Assembly: GCA_903893485.1 (NCBI GenBank)
Contig: CAITMK010000014.1
Span: 1 to 64,000, forward strand
Direction: 5' to 3'
DNA length: 64,000 nt
Source of the DNA: Candidatus Magasanikiibacteriota bacterium
GTDB lineage: Bacteria > Patescibacteria > ABY1 > Magasanikbacterales > 2-02-FULL-50-9b
The translations under genes and the position numbers were made by a program. Numbering within the stretch: the first letter of the stretch is position 1; each line of letters opens with the position of its first letter. Positions 40,892-49,029 of this stretch are shown here, piece after piece. Under the pieces are notes generated by a model. It had not been told where the DNA came from. It saw nothing but the letters and a program-made list of their open reading frames with translations, and searched no databases.

Positions 40892-41115
40892 TGATTTCCC
40901 TCTTCGTCGATAAGGGTGATCGCAAGCGTTGGACAGCTTTGCGCACCAAGCAAAATCGTGTCGTAATCGTCAGTCCATGGTTCAATAACCACTGCTTTGT
41001 TTTCATCGTCCATATAAAAGGTACGGCCCGCAACAGCCACACACGATGCGGCACCAATGCAAGCTTCACGATCAACAATTACTTTTGCAATTTTCTTTTT
41101 TGGTGTTTCTTCCAT
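40879..41115 (-). CDS. Ferredoxin, probable [3Fe-4S] type
   Basis: 78-aa single-cluster ferredoxin: CIGAASC at 19-25 and SCP at 60-62. The second Cys of the usual CxxCxxC motif is Ala22, as in P450-type ferredoxins that hold [3Fe-4S]. The rest follows the family (FYMDDENKAVVIE, CPTLAITL). Last gene of the rrf2-nifS-nifU-fdx island, so it may serve cluster assembly or electron supply to it. Confidence 0.85.
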   Translation of the reverse strand: MEETPKKKIAKVIVDREACIGAASCVAVAGRTFYMDDENKAVVIEPWTDDYDTILLGAQSCPTLAITLIDEEGNQIYP

Positions 41116-41135
41116 ATAACTTCATTATATCACAA

Positions 41136-41822
41136 TTAAGCGCCAAAATATTTTTCTTTATAAAAGCGAATCAACTGTTCAATTTCCGGAATTGCGGCCG
41201 GATCGCCCACGCCAACTTTCAATTTTTTCTGCATGTCTTCGAGGTTCAGTGCGCCTTCCAAAACGGCTTCTTCAATATCTTTGTCGGTAATATTCATGCG
41301 TGCGTCAATCACACGTGCGCCTTCAACTTCTACGCGATCATGTTTACCAACCGCGTGGAAATAATTATTTACCGCTTTGCGGAATGCTTTGTCAGCGAGC
41401 ACCGAACAATGAATTTTACGATTTGGCAAACCACCAAGGCGTTCCATAATATCTTGCGGTTTAATTTTAAGCGCATCGGTAAGCGTGAGACCGTCATTTT
41501 CGGTAACCATGACACTAAACATTGAGGTCGCCGCAATGGCACTACCACAACCAAAAGTTTTCCATTTCAAATCAACGACGCGTTCAGTTGCAGGATCAAC
41601 TTTAATCCAAATATCCATTACGTCGCCGCATGCAGGCGAACCAACCGTACCGCGCGCATCAAATTGATCTGGCGCTGGTTCTTCCAAAAGCAAATTTTTT
41701 GGATGAAAAAAATGTTCCTTCACAATTGGTGAATACGCCCACTTTTGTTTGGTGTGCGGGTTAACGACATCAGCCGTTTGCATGTCGGAGGTTGTGAGTG
41801 GTTTTGCGTTTGTATCTTCCAT
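41136..41822 (-). CDS. Fe-S cluster scaffold NifU/IscU-like
   Basis: 228-aa scaffold: IscU core with the three ligand cysteines C65 (GSPACGD), C92 (FGCGSAIA) and C139 (KIHCSVLA), and the Asp after the first Cys that promotes cluster transfer. C-terminal region (after about 150) carries an extension (ITDKDIEEAVLEGALNLEDM) rather than a Cys-containing Nfu domain, so it is neither plain IscU nor full NifU. N-terminal 30 residues are also extra. Confidence 0.9.
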   Translation of the reverse strand: MEDTNAKPLTTSDMQTADVVNPHTKQKWAYSPIVKEHFFHPKNLLLEEPAPDQFDARGTVGSPACGDVMDIWIKVDPATERVVDLKWKTFGCGSAIAATSMFSVMVTENDGLTLTDALKIKPQDIMERLGGLPNRKIHCSVLADKAFRKAVNNYFHAVGKHDRVEVEGARVIDARMNITDKDIEEAVLEGALNLEDMQKKLKVGVGDPAAIPEIEQLIRFYKEKYFGA

Positions 41823-41831
41823 ATAATTATT

Positions 41832-43124
41832 TTATTTTTTCATCCAGTGAGGCACACCGTCTTCGACGAATGCACTGTGCGCTGCAATATTTTCTTGTTT
41901 TTGATCCATTGAGAGATTGAGCGGCGAAATTGACCGCAGAAGTGCGACAACCGGTGGAAGCACTTCGAGCACGTGATCAATATCTTCGCGCGTAGTAGAC
42001 GCGCCGAGTGTCATACGAAGCGATCCATGCGCATATTCATATGGCTTGCCCATCGCCAAAATCACGTGTGATGGATCGAGCGATGTTGAAGTGCATGCCG
42101 AACCGGTTGAAAGCGAAATTCCAAATTCATCCATGTAAAGTAGCGCGGCTTCGCCTTCGATATCTAAAATCGTAAAATTCAAATTATTTGGCAAACGATT
42201 CGTCGGATGGCCATTCAAAATTACTTTTGGTACACGCACTTGAATTTCGGCCCACAAATAATTGCGAAGTTCAGCAAGACGCGCATTTTCGGTTTCACGT
42301 TTTTCTGTTGCAATTTCCAACGCGCGTGCAAGCCCTACAATCGCAGGAACGTTTTCAGTACCCGAACGAAGTCGATTTTCCTGACCGCCACCAACGATAA
42401 GTGGTACAAGTTGTACGCCGCGGCGTACATACAAAATCCCAACACCTTTTGGCCCATAAATTTTAGAACCATTCAGTGTAAGCAAATCAACTTTTAATTC
42501 ATCAACGTTTAGGTTGAGCGCGCCAGCTGCCTGACATGCATCGGTGTGCAAAAAAGGCGGATCAATTGGCTTGCGGCCATTGTCTTTTTTCCAACGCTGA
42601 ATCGCCGCGCCAATTTCTGCAATTGGCTCAATAGTGCCAACTTCATTGTTGGCATACATAATTGAAATCAAAACAGTTTCCGGGCGAAGCGCTGCAATAA
42701 TATTTTCAACCGAAACTTCGGCGTGTTCATTCACGGTTGTTTCAGTAATTTCAAAACCTTCTTTTTTTAAAACTTCAGTTGGAAGCAAAACTGCATGATG
42801 TTCGATTTGGCTAGTTATAATATGCTTTCCCCATTTTGCACCGTACTTGCGGGCAATGCCAAAGAGTGCCAAATTATCACTTTCCGTGCCGCCGCCGGTA
42901 AAAATAATTTCTTCTGGACGTGAATGTAAAATTTGAGCGATTGATTCGCGCGCGCTTGAAAGCGCTTCACTTGCATCGCGAGAAATTTCGTACAAACCGC
43001 TTGGATTACCAAAGTGGTCCGTGAAGTATGGAAGCATCGCTGCAACAACGTCTGGATGCGTTGGAGTGGTCGCCGCATGATCTAAATATACAATTCGTTT
43101 TTCAATTTCAGAAAGTGATTTCAT
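41832..43124 (-). CDS. Cysteine desulfurase (NifS/IscS-like)
   Basis: 430-aa PLP enzyme giving sulfur to the scaffold. Seen: YLDHAATTP near the start, HTDACQAAG (PLP-binding Asp), LTLNGSKIYGPKGVG (Schiff-base Lys) and the catalytic loop Cys in STGSACTSTS, with the long IscS-type loop. Overlaps the rrf2 stop by 4 nt, followed closely by nifU. Confidence 0.95.
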   Translation of the reverse strand: MKSLSEIEKRIVYLDHAATTPTHPDVVAAMLPYFTDHFGNPSGLYEISRDASEALSSARESIAQILHSRPEEIIFTGGGTESDNLALFGIARKYGAKWGKHIITSQIEHHAVLLPTEVLKKEGFEITETTVNEHAEVSVENIIAALRPETVLISIMYANNEVGTIEPIAEIGAAIQRWKKDNGRKPIDPPFLHTDACQAAGALNLNVDELKVDLLTLNGSKIYGPKGVGILYVRRGVQLVPLIVGGGQENRLRSGTENVPAIVGLARALEIATEKRETENARLAELRNYLWAEIQVRVPKVILNGHPTNRLPNNLNFTILDIEGEAALLYMDEFGISLSTGSACTSTSLDPSHVILAMGKPYEYAHGSLRMTLGASTTREDIDHVLEVLPPVVALLRSISPLNLSMDQKQENIAAHSAFVEDGVPHWMKK

Positions 43125-43534
43125 ACTTTTTTGATAAGATCCGCGACAGTTATTGATTGTAAATATTTTTGAATATACGCATTGATGGTATGAAAATTAG
43201 TACGCGTCATGCACACCGATGCGTGAGGACAGCTCACGTCATTTACAGTAAGACAAGGCACCATGGCCATTTCACCTTCAAGTGCATCAGCGACTTTGAG
43301 CACCGTGATTTTGTCGGCAGGCAAAGCAAGTTTATAACCCCCGCTGCGTCCTTTGGATGCGGTCACCAAGTTTGCCGCACGAAGTTTACCTACAATGCGC
43401 TGCAAAAAAAGAAACGAAACGCGCCCACGCTTTGCAAATACTGACAACGCCAAACTCTCCCCTTCTTGAAGTTTTGAAAGGGCTGCTAAAAATTGGAGTG
43501 CGTAATCGGTTTGTTTGTTGAGGGTTAAGGCCAT
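43121..43534 (-). CDS. Rrf2-family (IscR-like) transcription regulator
   Basis: 137-aa regulator with N-terminal winged helix (MALTLNKQTDYALQFLAALS, SVFAKRGRVSFLFLQRIVGKL, GGYKLALPA) and three cysteines at about 94, 102 and 108 (PCLTVNDVSCPHASVC) like the [2Fe-2S] site of IscR. First gene of the Fe-S island, so probably an Fe-S-sensing autoregulator. ATG 43534 chosen; the frame is open to 43555 but would cover the operator-like site. Confidence 0.92.
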   Translation of the reverse strand: MALTLNKQTDYALQFLAALSKLQEGESLALSVFAKRGRVSFLFLQRIVGKLRAANLVTASKGRSGGYKLALPADKITVLKVADALEGEMAMVPCLTVNDVSCPHASVCMTRTNFHTINAYIQKYLQSITVADLIKKV

Positions 43535-43539
43535 AAATA

Positions 43540-43556
43540 CATACCATTCAGGCATG
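43540..43556. promoter_or_regulatory. Candidate Rrf2 operator
   Basis: CATACC-ATTCA-GGCATG, imperfect palindrome (one mismatch) lying at the expected transcription start, between the -10 and the ATG. Typical position for autorepression. Confidence 0.5.
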
Positions 43557-43562
43557 TGAAAT

Positions 43563-43591
43563 ACATTACCAGAACTAATTCAGACTGTCAA
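43563..43591 (-). promoter_or_regulatory. Promoter of the Fe-S island
   Basis: TTGACA (43586-43591), 17 nt, TAATGT (43563-43568). Confidence 0.8.
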
Positions 43592-43625
43592 GGTATGTTA
43601 TTAATGCGGCTAAAACCAGATTTTC

Positions 43626-43654
43626 TTGCTTTATTAGCCTAAACTTCGTATAGT
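43626..43654 (+). promoter_or_regulatory. Promoter of the DUF5671-like gene (leaderless)
   Basis: TTGCTT (43626-43631), 17 nt, TATAGT (43649-43654), 8 nt from ATG 43663. Confidence 0.75.
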
Positions 43655-43662
43655 AATCACAT

Positions 43663-44040
43663 ATGACACAAACAAAAAACCTGATTCGAAACATCTATTT
43701 ATACCTCGTTAGTGCAATCTCACTTTTCATGATTGTATTTTCGCTTGTAAGTATGGTTAATTTAGCGCTTCGCACTTGGGTATTTCCGCAAGCTGACTAT
43801 AATTATTACCAGACTGCACCAGTAGCCATTCCATGCACCCCAGACCCAACAAATAAAATTACTTGTCCAACCGCCGAGCAGCAAGCAACTCAAAAAGCGC
43901 TTGATGATAAAAATGCCGAACAAAATCGCATTGCGCAGCGCGACCGCGATTTAGTACAAGAAATTTCGTTTTTAATCATTGCCATACCACTTTTCTGGTA
44001 TCATTGGTTATTAATTCGTCGCGACCGCGAAGAAGCCTAA
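43663..44040 (+). CDS. Small membrane protein, DUF5671-like
   Basis: 125-aa protein with two predicted helices (about 11-36 and 97-114) separated by an extracytoplasmic loop with a Cys pair (PCTPDPTNKITCPT) and a Gln/Asp-rich helix. The N-terminal IRNIYLYLVSAISLFMIVFS is typical of CPR proteins annotated DUF5671. Function unknown. Own promoter; ends in a bidirectional terminator shared with the next orphan gene. Confidence 0.7.
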   Translation: MTQTKNLIRNIYLYLVSAISLFMIVFSLVSMVNLALRTWVFPQADYNYYQTAPVAIPCTPDPTNKITCPTAEQQATQKALDDKNAEQNRIAQRDRDLVQEISFLIIAIPLFWYHWLLIRRDREEA

Positions 44041-44050
44041 ATAAATTTAC

Positions 44051-44095
44051 TCAAAAGTGCGTACGGGCGGTAGCCAATGCGCACTTTTGATTTTA
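44051..44095. terminator. Bidirectional terminator
   Basis: TCAAAAGTGCG pairs with GCGCACTTTTGA; T-rich sides both ways. It ends the DUF5671-like gene (+) and the 188-aa orphan gene (-). Confidence 0.75.
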
Positions 44096-44659
44096 GGCGT
44101 ACGAGAGAATCGCCGGCGCCATAAAAGACCGTGTAACCGTTGCGTCTACAACACCAAGCGAGTAGGCCCCTGTGTCGCGCATGAAGCACGCCCGATACTG
44201 AAACGAATTTCCAATATACGTGCAGGAACACACAATTGGTTCGTCCCAAAATAAATGCGGAAATTGCGCGTACACAAACATGCCCTGACGAATGGTGATA
44301 CCCTGATCAGGAAACTTACCGCTTTCAAATTGGACCGCAAACCAATACACGGAATTTTCGTGACTCGGCTCCAAATCAACAGCCAAATACTTTTGCGCAC
44401 CAAGCGGAAACCAGATGGTCAGCTGACGGCACATATCACGAAAAAACATACGCTCATCGGCTAAAATGAGATGTGCTCCTGCGTGCTGCGCCGCAAAAAA
44501 TAACTCCTTGGGAATCTCGGGAATCGAGAGAAGGTACTTTTGGAACGGCTGCCGCGCGCCAGGCCACCCACAATCATGCAACCGTTGCGCACGCTGCACG
44601 CGAAGTTCGTGACGATTTTGCACCGCGGTACCGAGAGAAAGTTTGGTTACCAATTCCAT
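44093..44659 (-). CDS. Orphan cassette protein, unknown (188 aa)
   Basis: No family recognised. Soluble, aromatic-rich (LFWDEPIVCSCTYIGNSFQY, YWFAVQFESGKFPDQG), predicted mostly beta in its second half. AGGAG at 7-11 nt before ATG 44659 is a strong SD. GC-rich third positions. The leader contains GAACT/AGTTC arms, again a stem before the SD. The promoter is weaker than in other cassettes (TTTTGG-17-TAATAG, about 44694-44722). Confidence 0.72.
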   Translation of the reverse strand: MELVTKLSLGTAVQNRHELRVQRAQRLHDCGWPGARQPFQKYLLSIPEIPKELFFAAQHAGAHLILADERMFFRDMCRQLTIWFPLGAQKYLAVDLEPSHENSVYWFAVQFESGKFPDQGITIRQGMFVYAQFPHLFWDEPIVCSCTYIGNSFQYRACFMRDTGAYSLGVVDATVTRSFMAPAILSYA

Positions 44660-44744
44660 GACGCACTCCTATGAACTGAAGGATAGTTCTATTAACCGGG
44701 TTCCACGCTTTCCAAAAACTGTCAAGTGTGATTAAATTGTGAGT

Positions 44745-45392
44745 ATGTTACTCACACTTCTCGAAAAAAAGATCCTCACCGAGGATACCCGTAGCTTTAC
44801 TTTTGCAGCAGAAGGCCCTTTTTTATTTGAACCAGGCCAATTTACCATGCTCAGCCAAATAGGTGCAGCACCCAAAGATCGCCGGGCATTTTCCGTGGCA
44901 AGCGCGCCAAATGCCTCAACTTTAACTTTTTTAGTCACTTACAAACCAGAGGGTCATGTTTCAGGTTTTTTAGAAACCGCAAACATCGGCGCTCAAATTG
45001 AAGCTCAAAAACCAATTGGACGTTTTGTACTAAACCCTCAGGACACGGCTCGAGTTTTTATTGCAACTGGCACAGGCCTTGCGCCAATGATTAGTTTTAT
45101 TGAAAGCGACACGCCAAAAATTCCAACTACCATTTTATTTGGCGTTCGAAATGAATCACGTTTGTTTTGGACGGATAAGTTACCCGTGGATGCGCTCATC
45201 ACGCTTTCGCAACCTTCAAATACTTGGAGCGGCCTAAAAGGACGCGTCACAAATCATACAGCTGATTTAATTACAAAAAACGCAAATGCCGCTTGGTACA
45301 TTTGTGGAAACCCTGAAATGGTAAAAGAGGTTCGCGCCGCACTACTTACAGCTTCAATACCAACGGCAAATATTCACTTTGAGATTTACTAA
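44745..45392 (+). CDS. FAD/NAD-binding ferredoxin reductase-like oxidoreductase
   Basis: 215-aa FNR-superfamily protein. FAD-binding RAFSVASAP (RxxS pattern with Phe for Tyr), GQFTML, and the NAD(P) domain ATGTGLAPMISFI plus WYICGNPEMVKEV near the C-terminus. No ferredoxin domain, so it needs a separate carrier; the ferredoxin at 40.9 kb is a possible partner (inference). Start could also be GTG at 44739. Confidence 0.85.
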   Translation: MLLTLLEKKILTEDTRSFTFAAEGPFLFEPGQFTMLSQIGAAPKDRRAFSVASAPNASTLTFLVTYKPEGHVSGFLETANIGAQIEAQKPIGRFVLNPQDTARVFIATGTGLAPMISFIESDTPKIPTTILFGVRNESRLFWTDKLPVDALITLSQPSNTWSGLKGRVTNHTADLITKNANAAWYICGNPEMVKEVRAALLTASIPTANIHFEIY

Positions 45393-46516
45393 ACAATACT
45401 TAAATACAAACTCTCAATTGAATTTACCATGTGATTCAGTGTAAATTCTTCTGGCAAGCCTGGCATAAGATGCGGTGGATTCAATAAAATCTCAGAGATT
45501 TTTTCTGCTAACAATTCTGGAGAATGCGAAACCACCAATTGCATTCCAGGACCTTCGCCAATTTCCGCAACACCACCAACGCGCGTTGCAACAATCGGGA
45601 CGCCAGCTAATTTTGCTTCAAGCAAAACATATGGCAGACCTTCTTTGGTTGATGACAGGCAAATTACATCGGCACCTTTGATATGCGAAACCGCACCAGC
45701 CCGCTGCCCTGCCATAAATACGGTCTTAGCAAGGATTGGCACTGCCTGAATAAGCGCTTCACATTTTGCGCGTTCTTCGCCGTCACCGATAATTAAAAGC
45801 CGCGCTTTTGGATCTCTACGAACCACAAATTCAAATGAACGAATCAAGAGCGGAATATTTTTTGGTGGGTACAAATTTGCAATCGCAACTGCCAAATGCG
45901 CGTCCGACAAATTCGCTCCAGCCCAGCGAGACATTTCTGCACGCGCATTCGATCGCGACAAAAACGCATCCGTGCTTTGAAGTGCAATACCATTATGTAT
46001 GGTAATAATTTTTTTTGGTTGCACAATCCACGCTTTAATTGCTGCCTCACGATCACTATCTGAAACCGCAATAACGCGATCTCGAAAAATAGATGCAAAC
46101 CATTCCACGCATCTATAAAACCATTGTTTTTTTAATGAAATATTTTCTCGAAATACAAATCCGTGTGCGGTATACACAACATGCGCCCCAGCAATCTTGC
46201 CCGCAATTGAAGCGATAACTCCAGCTTTTGAGCTGTGACAATGTACCACATCTGGTTTTAATTTTCGGACAAGCCGATAGAGTTCAACTAGTGCGCGAAT
46301 TTCTGATACAAATGAAATATCTCGAATCAAATGTGGAATCCGAACAACAGCAATGGTGGAATTTGCCTCATAGAGCGCTGATTCGAGCGCCATTTGAGTT
46401 CCACCGATCGCAACCGTCACTTCATAGCCGCGTGCTGCAAGTTCCGCTGAGGTATCCAAAACATGACGCTGCGCGCCACCAAGATCCCCCAGCGTAATTA
46501 CCATTAAAATTTTCAT
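45389..46516 (-). CDS. Glycosyltransferase family 4
   Basis: 375-aa GT-B enzyme. N-terminal KILMVITLGDLGGAQRHVLD and C-terminal donor domain with IIGDGEERAKCEALI and SSTKEGLPYVLLEAKLAGVPIVAT (E-x7-E type motif). Retaining transferase using a nucleotide sugar. Convergent and abutting with the FNR gene. ATG 46516 follows a TATACT at 11 nt. Confidence 0.9.
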   Translation of the reverse strand: MKILMVITLGDLGGAQRHVLDTSAELAARGYEVTVAIGGTQMALESALYEANSTIAVVRIPHLIRDISFVSEIRALVELYRLVRKLKPDVVHCHSSKAGVIASIAGKIAGAHVVYTAHGFVFRENISLKKQWFYRCVEWFASIFRDRVIAVSDSDREAAIKAWIVQPKKIITIHNGIALQSTDAFLSRSNARAEMSRWAGANLSDAHLAVAIANLYPPKNIPLLIRSFEFVVRRDPKARLLIIGDGEERAKCEALIQAVPILAKTVFMAGQRAGAVSHIKGADVICLSSTKEGLPYVLLEAKLAGVPIVATRVGGVAEIGEGPGMQLVVSHSPELLAEKISEILLNPPHLMPGLPEEFTLNHMVNSIESLYLSIV

Positions 46517-46532
46517 GATTAGGAAATAGTAT
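46504..46532 (+). promoter_or_regulatory. Promoter of the C-rich small RNA
   Basis: TTAAAA (46504-46509), 17 nt, TAGTAT (46527-46532); the predicted start coincides with the first base pair of the 5' hairpin at 46539. Confidence 0.5.
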
Positions 46533-46538
46533 ACCCTA

Positions 46539-46746
46539 CGGGCGCTGATGTGTGCCATACCACCAAGCGCCCGCAAAATATTCCCCCCTTACAATAATGC
46601 GAGATATCCTCCGTCTTACAAGCTGTCCCCAGGGATTTTCCAGCAATTCCCCTCCTTGCCAAAAAAACCGTGCGCGTTGATCTCGGCAACGCGGTGAACA
46701 AAAGTTCATCAGACCGCCCCCCTCCTTTGCATACGGGGTCTTTTTT
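46539..46746 (+). ncRNA. C-rich small RNA candidate
   Basis: About 208 nt, gene-free. 5' stem CGGGCGCT/AGCGCCCG (46539-46573), central stem ACCGTGCGCGTTG/CAACGCGGT (about 46667-46695), GAAC/GTTC, and a terminal hairpin GACC-CCCC/GGGG-TC (46712-46740) followed by T6. C-rich stretches, CCCCCC (46583), CCTCC (46608), CCCCTCCTT (46649) and CCCCCCTCCTTT (46717), resemble the 16S anti-SD and recall C-rich loops of sRNAs that block ribosome-binding sites. Opposite strand has no promoter-terminator logic. Confidence 0.55.
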
Positions 46747-46800
46747 AAAAAAATGACCGCTCAAACAAAGTTTCTGGAGCGACTTAACCTTAACACAAAT

Positions 46801-46822
46801 GGCGCCCTTTTTCAAGGGCGCC
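46801..46822 (-). terminator. Hairpin after the YtxH-like gene
   Basis: Perfect GGCGCCCTT/AAGGGCGCC stem 33 nt past the stop; followed by ATTTGTG, so only a weak intrinsic terminator. Confidence 0.5.
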
Positions 46823-46854
46823 ACGATCACAACTTATCCCTGGGGAAAAGTGGA

Positions 46855-47136
46855 TTATTTCAACTTCTTAGCCAGCGAATTTAAAGCTTTTTTAACTTCG
46901 GCGTGACCTGCTGATTTATCCCAACTCTTAAGTGCTGCTGACACATCTTTCTTGATATTTTTAATACCATCTGGATGTCCAGCTGCATATTCTTTTTGGA
47001 TTTTGCCCCACACGTCTTTAATTTTTTCTTCGATTAAAGCCTTTTTTTCTTTACCTTTTGGCGTTGTCTGCATCCAAACAGACAAAGCGCCCACAAGACC
47101 TCCAAGAGCGACGCCCTTTAAAAATCTTTTACCCAT
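46855..47136 (-). CDS. YtxH-like small protein
   Basis: 93-aa protein: short N-terminal hydrophobic segment with Gly (FLKGVALGGLVGALSVWM, about 4-21), then TPKGKEKKALIEEK and a Lys-rich amphipathic helical tail. Matches the general YtxH/gas-vesicle-like pattern (Gly-rich anchor plus TPxxG). Function unknown. Downstream of the DsbA-like gene by 5 nt. Confidence 0.7.
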   Translation of the reverse strand: MGKRFLKGVALGGLVGALSVWMQTTPKGKEKKALIEEKIKDVWGKIQKEYAAGHPDGIKNIKKDVSAALKSWDKSAGHAEVKKALNSLAKKLK

Positions 47137-47141
47137 AGATT

Positions 47142-47915
47142 TTATTTTGCAAGTGCGCGATCAACATATGCCTTTGCGCTATCGTATGAAAGCGCGCCTG
47201 GCATAAGTTCGAATGAACCATCAGCTGCTACAACAAATGTAGCTGGAGTACCCTGAACACCGATATTATTACCTTCCTGCTGCATTGCAGCAACCTTTGA
47301 CGCAAATTTGCCGCTCTTAACACAAGCATCAACCGCTGCACGATTTACGCCAACTTTAGCTGCAGTATCAAGGAGCATTGAAGCGCTCAGTGATTCCTGA
47401 TTGCCAAATATTACTGTTGCAAACTTCCAAAATGCTGTGTTACCACCAAGACTTGTTACACATTCAGCGGTTTGAGCTGCTTGTTGTGCAAATTGGTGAA
47501 TAGAATCAAGTGGAAAATGACGGTACACAAGGCGAACCTGACCATTTGAGCTGTCAACTAACTGTTCTGCGGTTGGAAAAAAACTCTTACAAAATGGGCA
47601 CTGCAAATCTGAGTATTCAACCAAAGTTACTTTTGCATTTTTGTTACCGTATAAATGTTCATCGGCGCCAACAGCTGCGGGAGCTTTGGTCGTAGGCTGA
47701 GCACCGGATGGTGCTGCAGCAGATGGGCTTGGAGCCGCACCATTTGCCTGATCACCATACGTGGTGCTGTAATCGCCACCTTTATGAAGCGTGATGCCAA
47801 GTAAAATGAAAAAACCAATCGTACAAAGTACTAAAACGCCACCGAGCAATCCTCCCCAAAATAAAACGCGTGGTGGCAAAGCGTCCATCCAAGATTTCTG
47901 TTCTTGTGTGTCCAT
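47142..47915 (-). CDS. DsbA/BdbD-like thiol-disulfide oxidoreductase
   Basis: 257-aa membrane-anchored thioredoxin-fold protein: N-terminal helix (about 19-43), Ala/Pro/Ser linker (60-85), then the DsbA domain with active site CPFC (C106, C109) and cis-Pro loop GVQGTPATFV. Two more cysteines (AECVTS, DACVKS) could pair. It should act outside the membrane on exported proteins, e.g. the six-Cys glycine-rich protein (inference). Confidence 0.92.
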   Translation of the reverse strand: MDTQEQKSWMDALPPRVLFWGGLLGGVLVLCTIGFFILLGITLHKGGDYSTTYGDQANGAAPSPSAAAPSGAQPTTKAPAAVGADEHLYGNKNAKVTLVEYSDLQCPFCKSFFPTAEQLVDSSNGQVRLVYRHFPLDSIHQFAQQAAQTAECVTSLGGNTAFWKFATVIFGNQESLSASMLLDTAAKVGVNRAAVDACVKSGKFASKVAAMQQEGNNIGVQGTPATFVVAADGSFELMPGALSYDSAKAYVDRALAK

Positions 47916-47945
47916 ATAAAAAATAAAATGAATTACGTGGCTGGG

Positions 47946-47975
47946 ATTATAGCAGATTTACAAGTCGCTCTGCAA
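47946..47975 (-). promoter_or_regulatory. dsbA-like gene promoter
   Basis: TTGCAG (47970-47975), 18 nt, TATAAT (47946-47951), overlapping the 3' end of the glycosyltransferase gene. Confidence 0.65.
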
Positions 47976-49029
47976 CTTTTTTCCAGTTACCTTGGGCTGC
48001 AGCGGCCGCCGGCGCGTGCTCCGCTGCCCGAATCCACCATGGCTGATCAATAATAAAACTTTCGAGTACCTGCGCAAGCGCGCCAGCATCGCCAGGAGGT
48101 ACTAATTTACCTACTGAAAAGCCCTGCATCACTGTACTCGTACCCGGCAAATCACTCACAATGATTGGCGTACCACAAGCAAGCGCCTCAAGAAGCACCA
48201 ATCCAAACGTTTCCGAGCTATCAGTTGATGGCAAAACTAACGCATGTGCATTTTGATATTCCTGTACGAGCAATTCATCAGAAATAGAACCTAAAAAAGT
48301 TACGCGATCTGCGATAGCCAGTTCTTTTGCCCGAAGTTCAAATGAAGCGCGCAAGTCACCGTCACCAACAATACGCAAAAAACAGTTATGCCCCGCGGTA
48401 ACGCATGCCGCAAACGCTTCAAGCAAAATCGGTACACCTTTAAAATAATGTGTCGTCGCTAAGCGACCAACAAATAAAAATGTAATATCGTTGCCCCATT
48501 TTTTAGGAACCGAAAAAAATTTTTGATGAACACCGAACGGAATAACTCGAATCTGCTGCGAGGGACCAATCAAAGAATTTGTAGCGAGTGCATCACTACT
48601 GACGCGCACGATATCCGCCATGCGCACCGCCGCTCGCAAAAATAATCGTTCACACGCAAAAATAATGTTACGCCAACCTGTACCAACGGGGTCCATGTGC
48701 AATGTCACCACTAATCGCCCTCGAAAAATAAGTTTCCAAAAAATAAGCGGCACCAAAAAACCGTACGCTGGCAACTGCGCATATACCACATCAAAATCGC
48801 GCAGATACCAAAAAAGTTGTGGCACAAATCCGCCAAGCGAAATCCGTGGAAATCCACGGAGCCGACGCAAAGCAAATGGTACGTCGCCCAAATCACCGCC
48901 GGCGAGCGTAAAAACAGTTACGTCAAAAAAATCAGGTAACGCGATTGCCTCCGCAGTCGCAGCCGTTGCCATTCCACCTTGGGTTGGCGCAAAAACAGCG
49001 CTTACCAATGCGATTTTTTTTTTGGTCAT
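47947..49029 (-). CDS. Glycosyltransferase family 4
   Basis: 360-aa GT-B glycosyltransferase: VSAVFAPTQGGMATAATA at the N-terminus, FLFVGRLATTHYFKGVPILLEAFA, and LPSTDSSETFGLVLLEALACGTPIIVSD (donor-binding Glu motif). ATG overlaps the DUF2304 stop by 4 nt. Part of a GT2-DUF2304-GT4 operon, so probably builds a lipid- or protein-linked glycan. Confidence 0.9.
   Translation of the reverse strand: MTKKKIALVSAVFAPTQGGMATAATAEAIALPDFFDVTVFTLAGGDLGDVPFALRRLRGFPRISLGGFVPQLFWYLRDFDVVYAQLPAYGFLVPLIFWKLIFRGRLVVTLHMDPVGTGWRNIIFACERLFLRAAVRMADIVRVSSDALATNSLIGPSQQIRVIPFGVHQKFFSVPKKWGNDITFLFVGRLATTHYFKGVPILLEAFAACVTAGHNCFLRIVGDGDLRASFELRAKELAIADRVTFLGSISDELLVQEYQNAHALVLPSTDSSETFGLVLLEALACGTPIIVSDLPGTSTVMQGFSVGKLVPPGDAGALAQVLESFIIDQPWWIRAAEHAPAAAAAQGNWKKVAERLVNLL

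Noticed and set aside
22146..44660. Prophage or integrative element carrying the orphan genes
   Set aside because: No integrase, transposase, tRNA attachment site or contiguous foreign block; the cassettes are dispersed singly among core operons.
46519..46830. 103-aa minus-strand frame over the C-rich RNA
   Set aside because: Runs through a 5' stem and a terminator hairpin, has no SD or promoter and no protein-like composition; the plus-strand RNA signals fit better.
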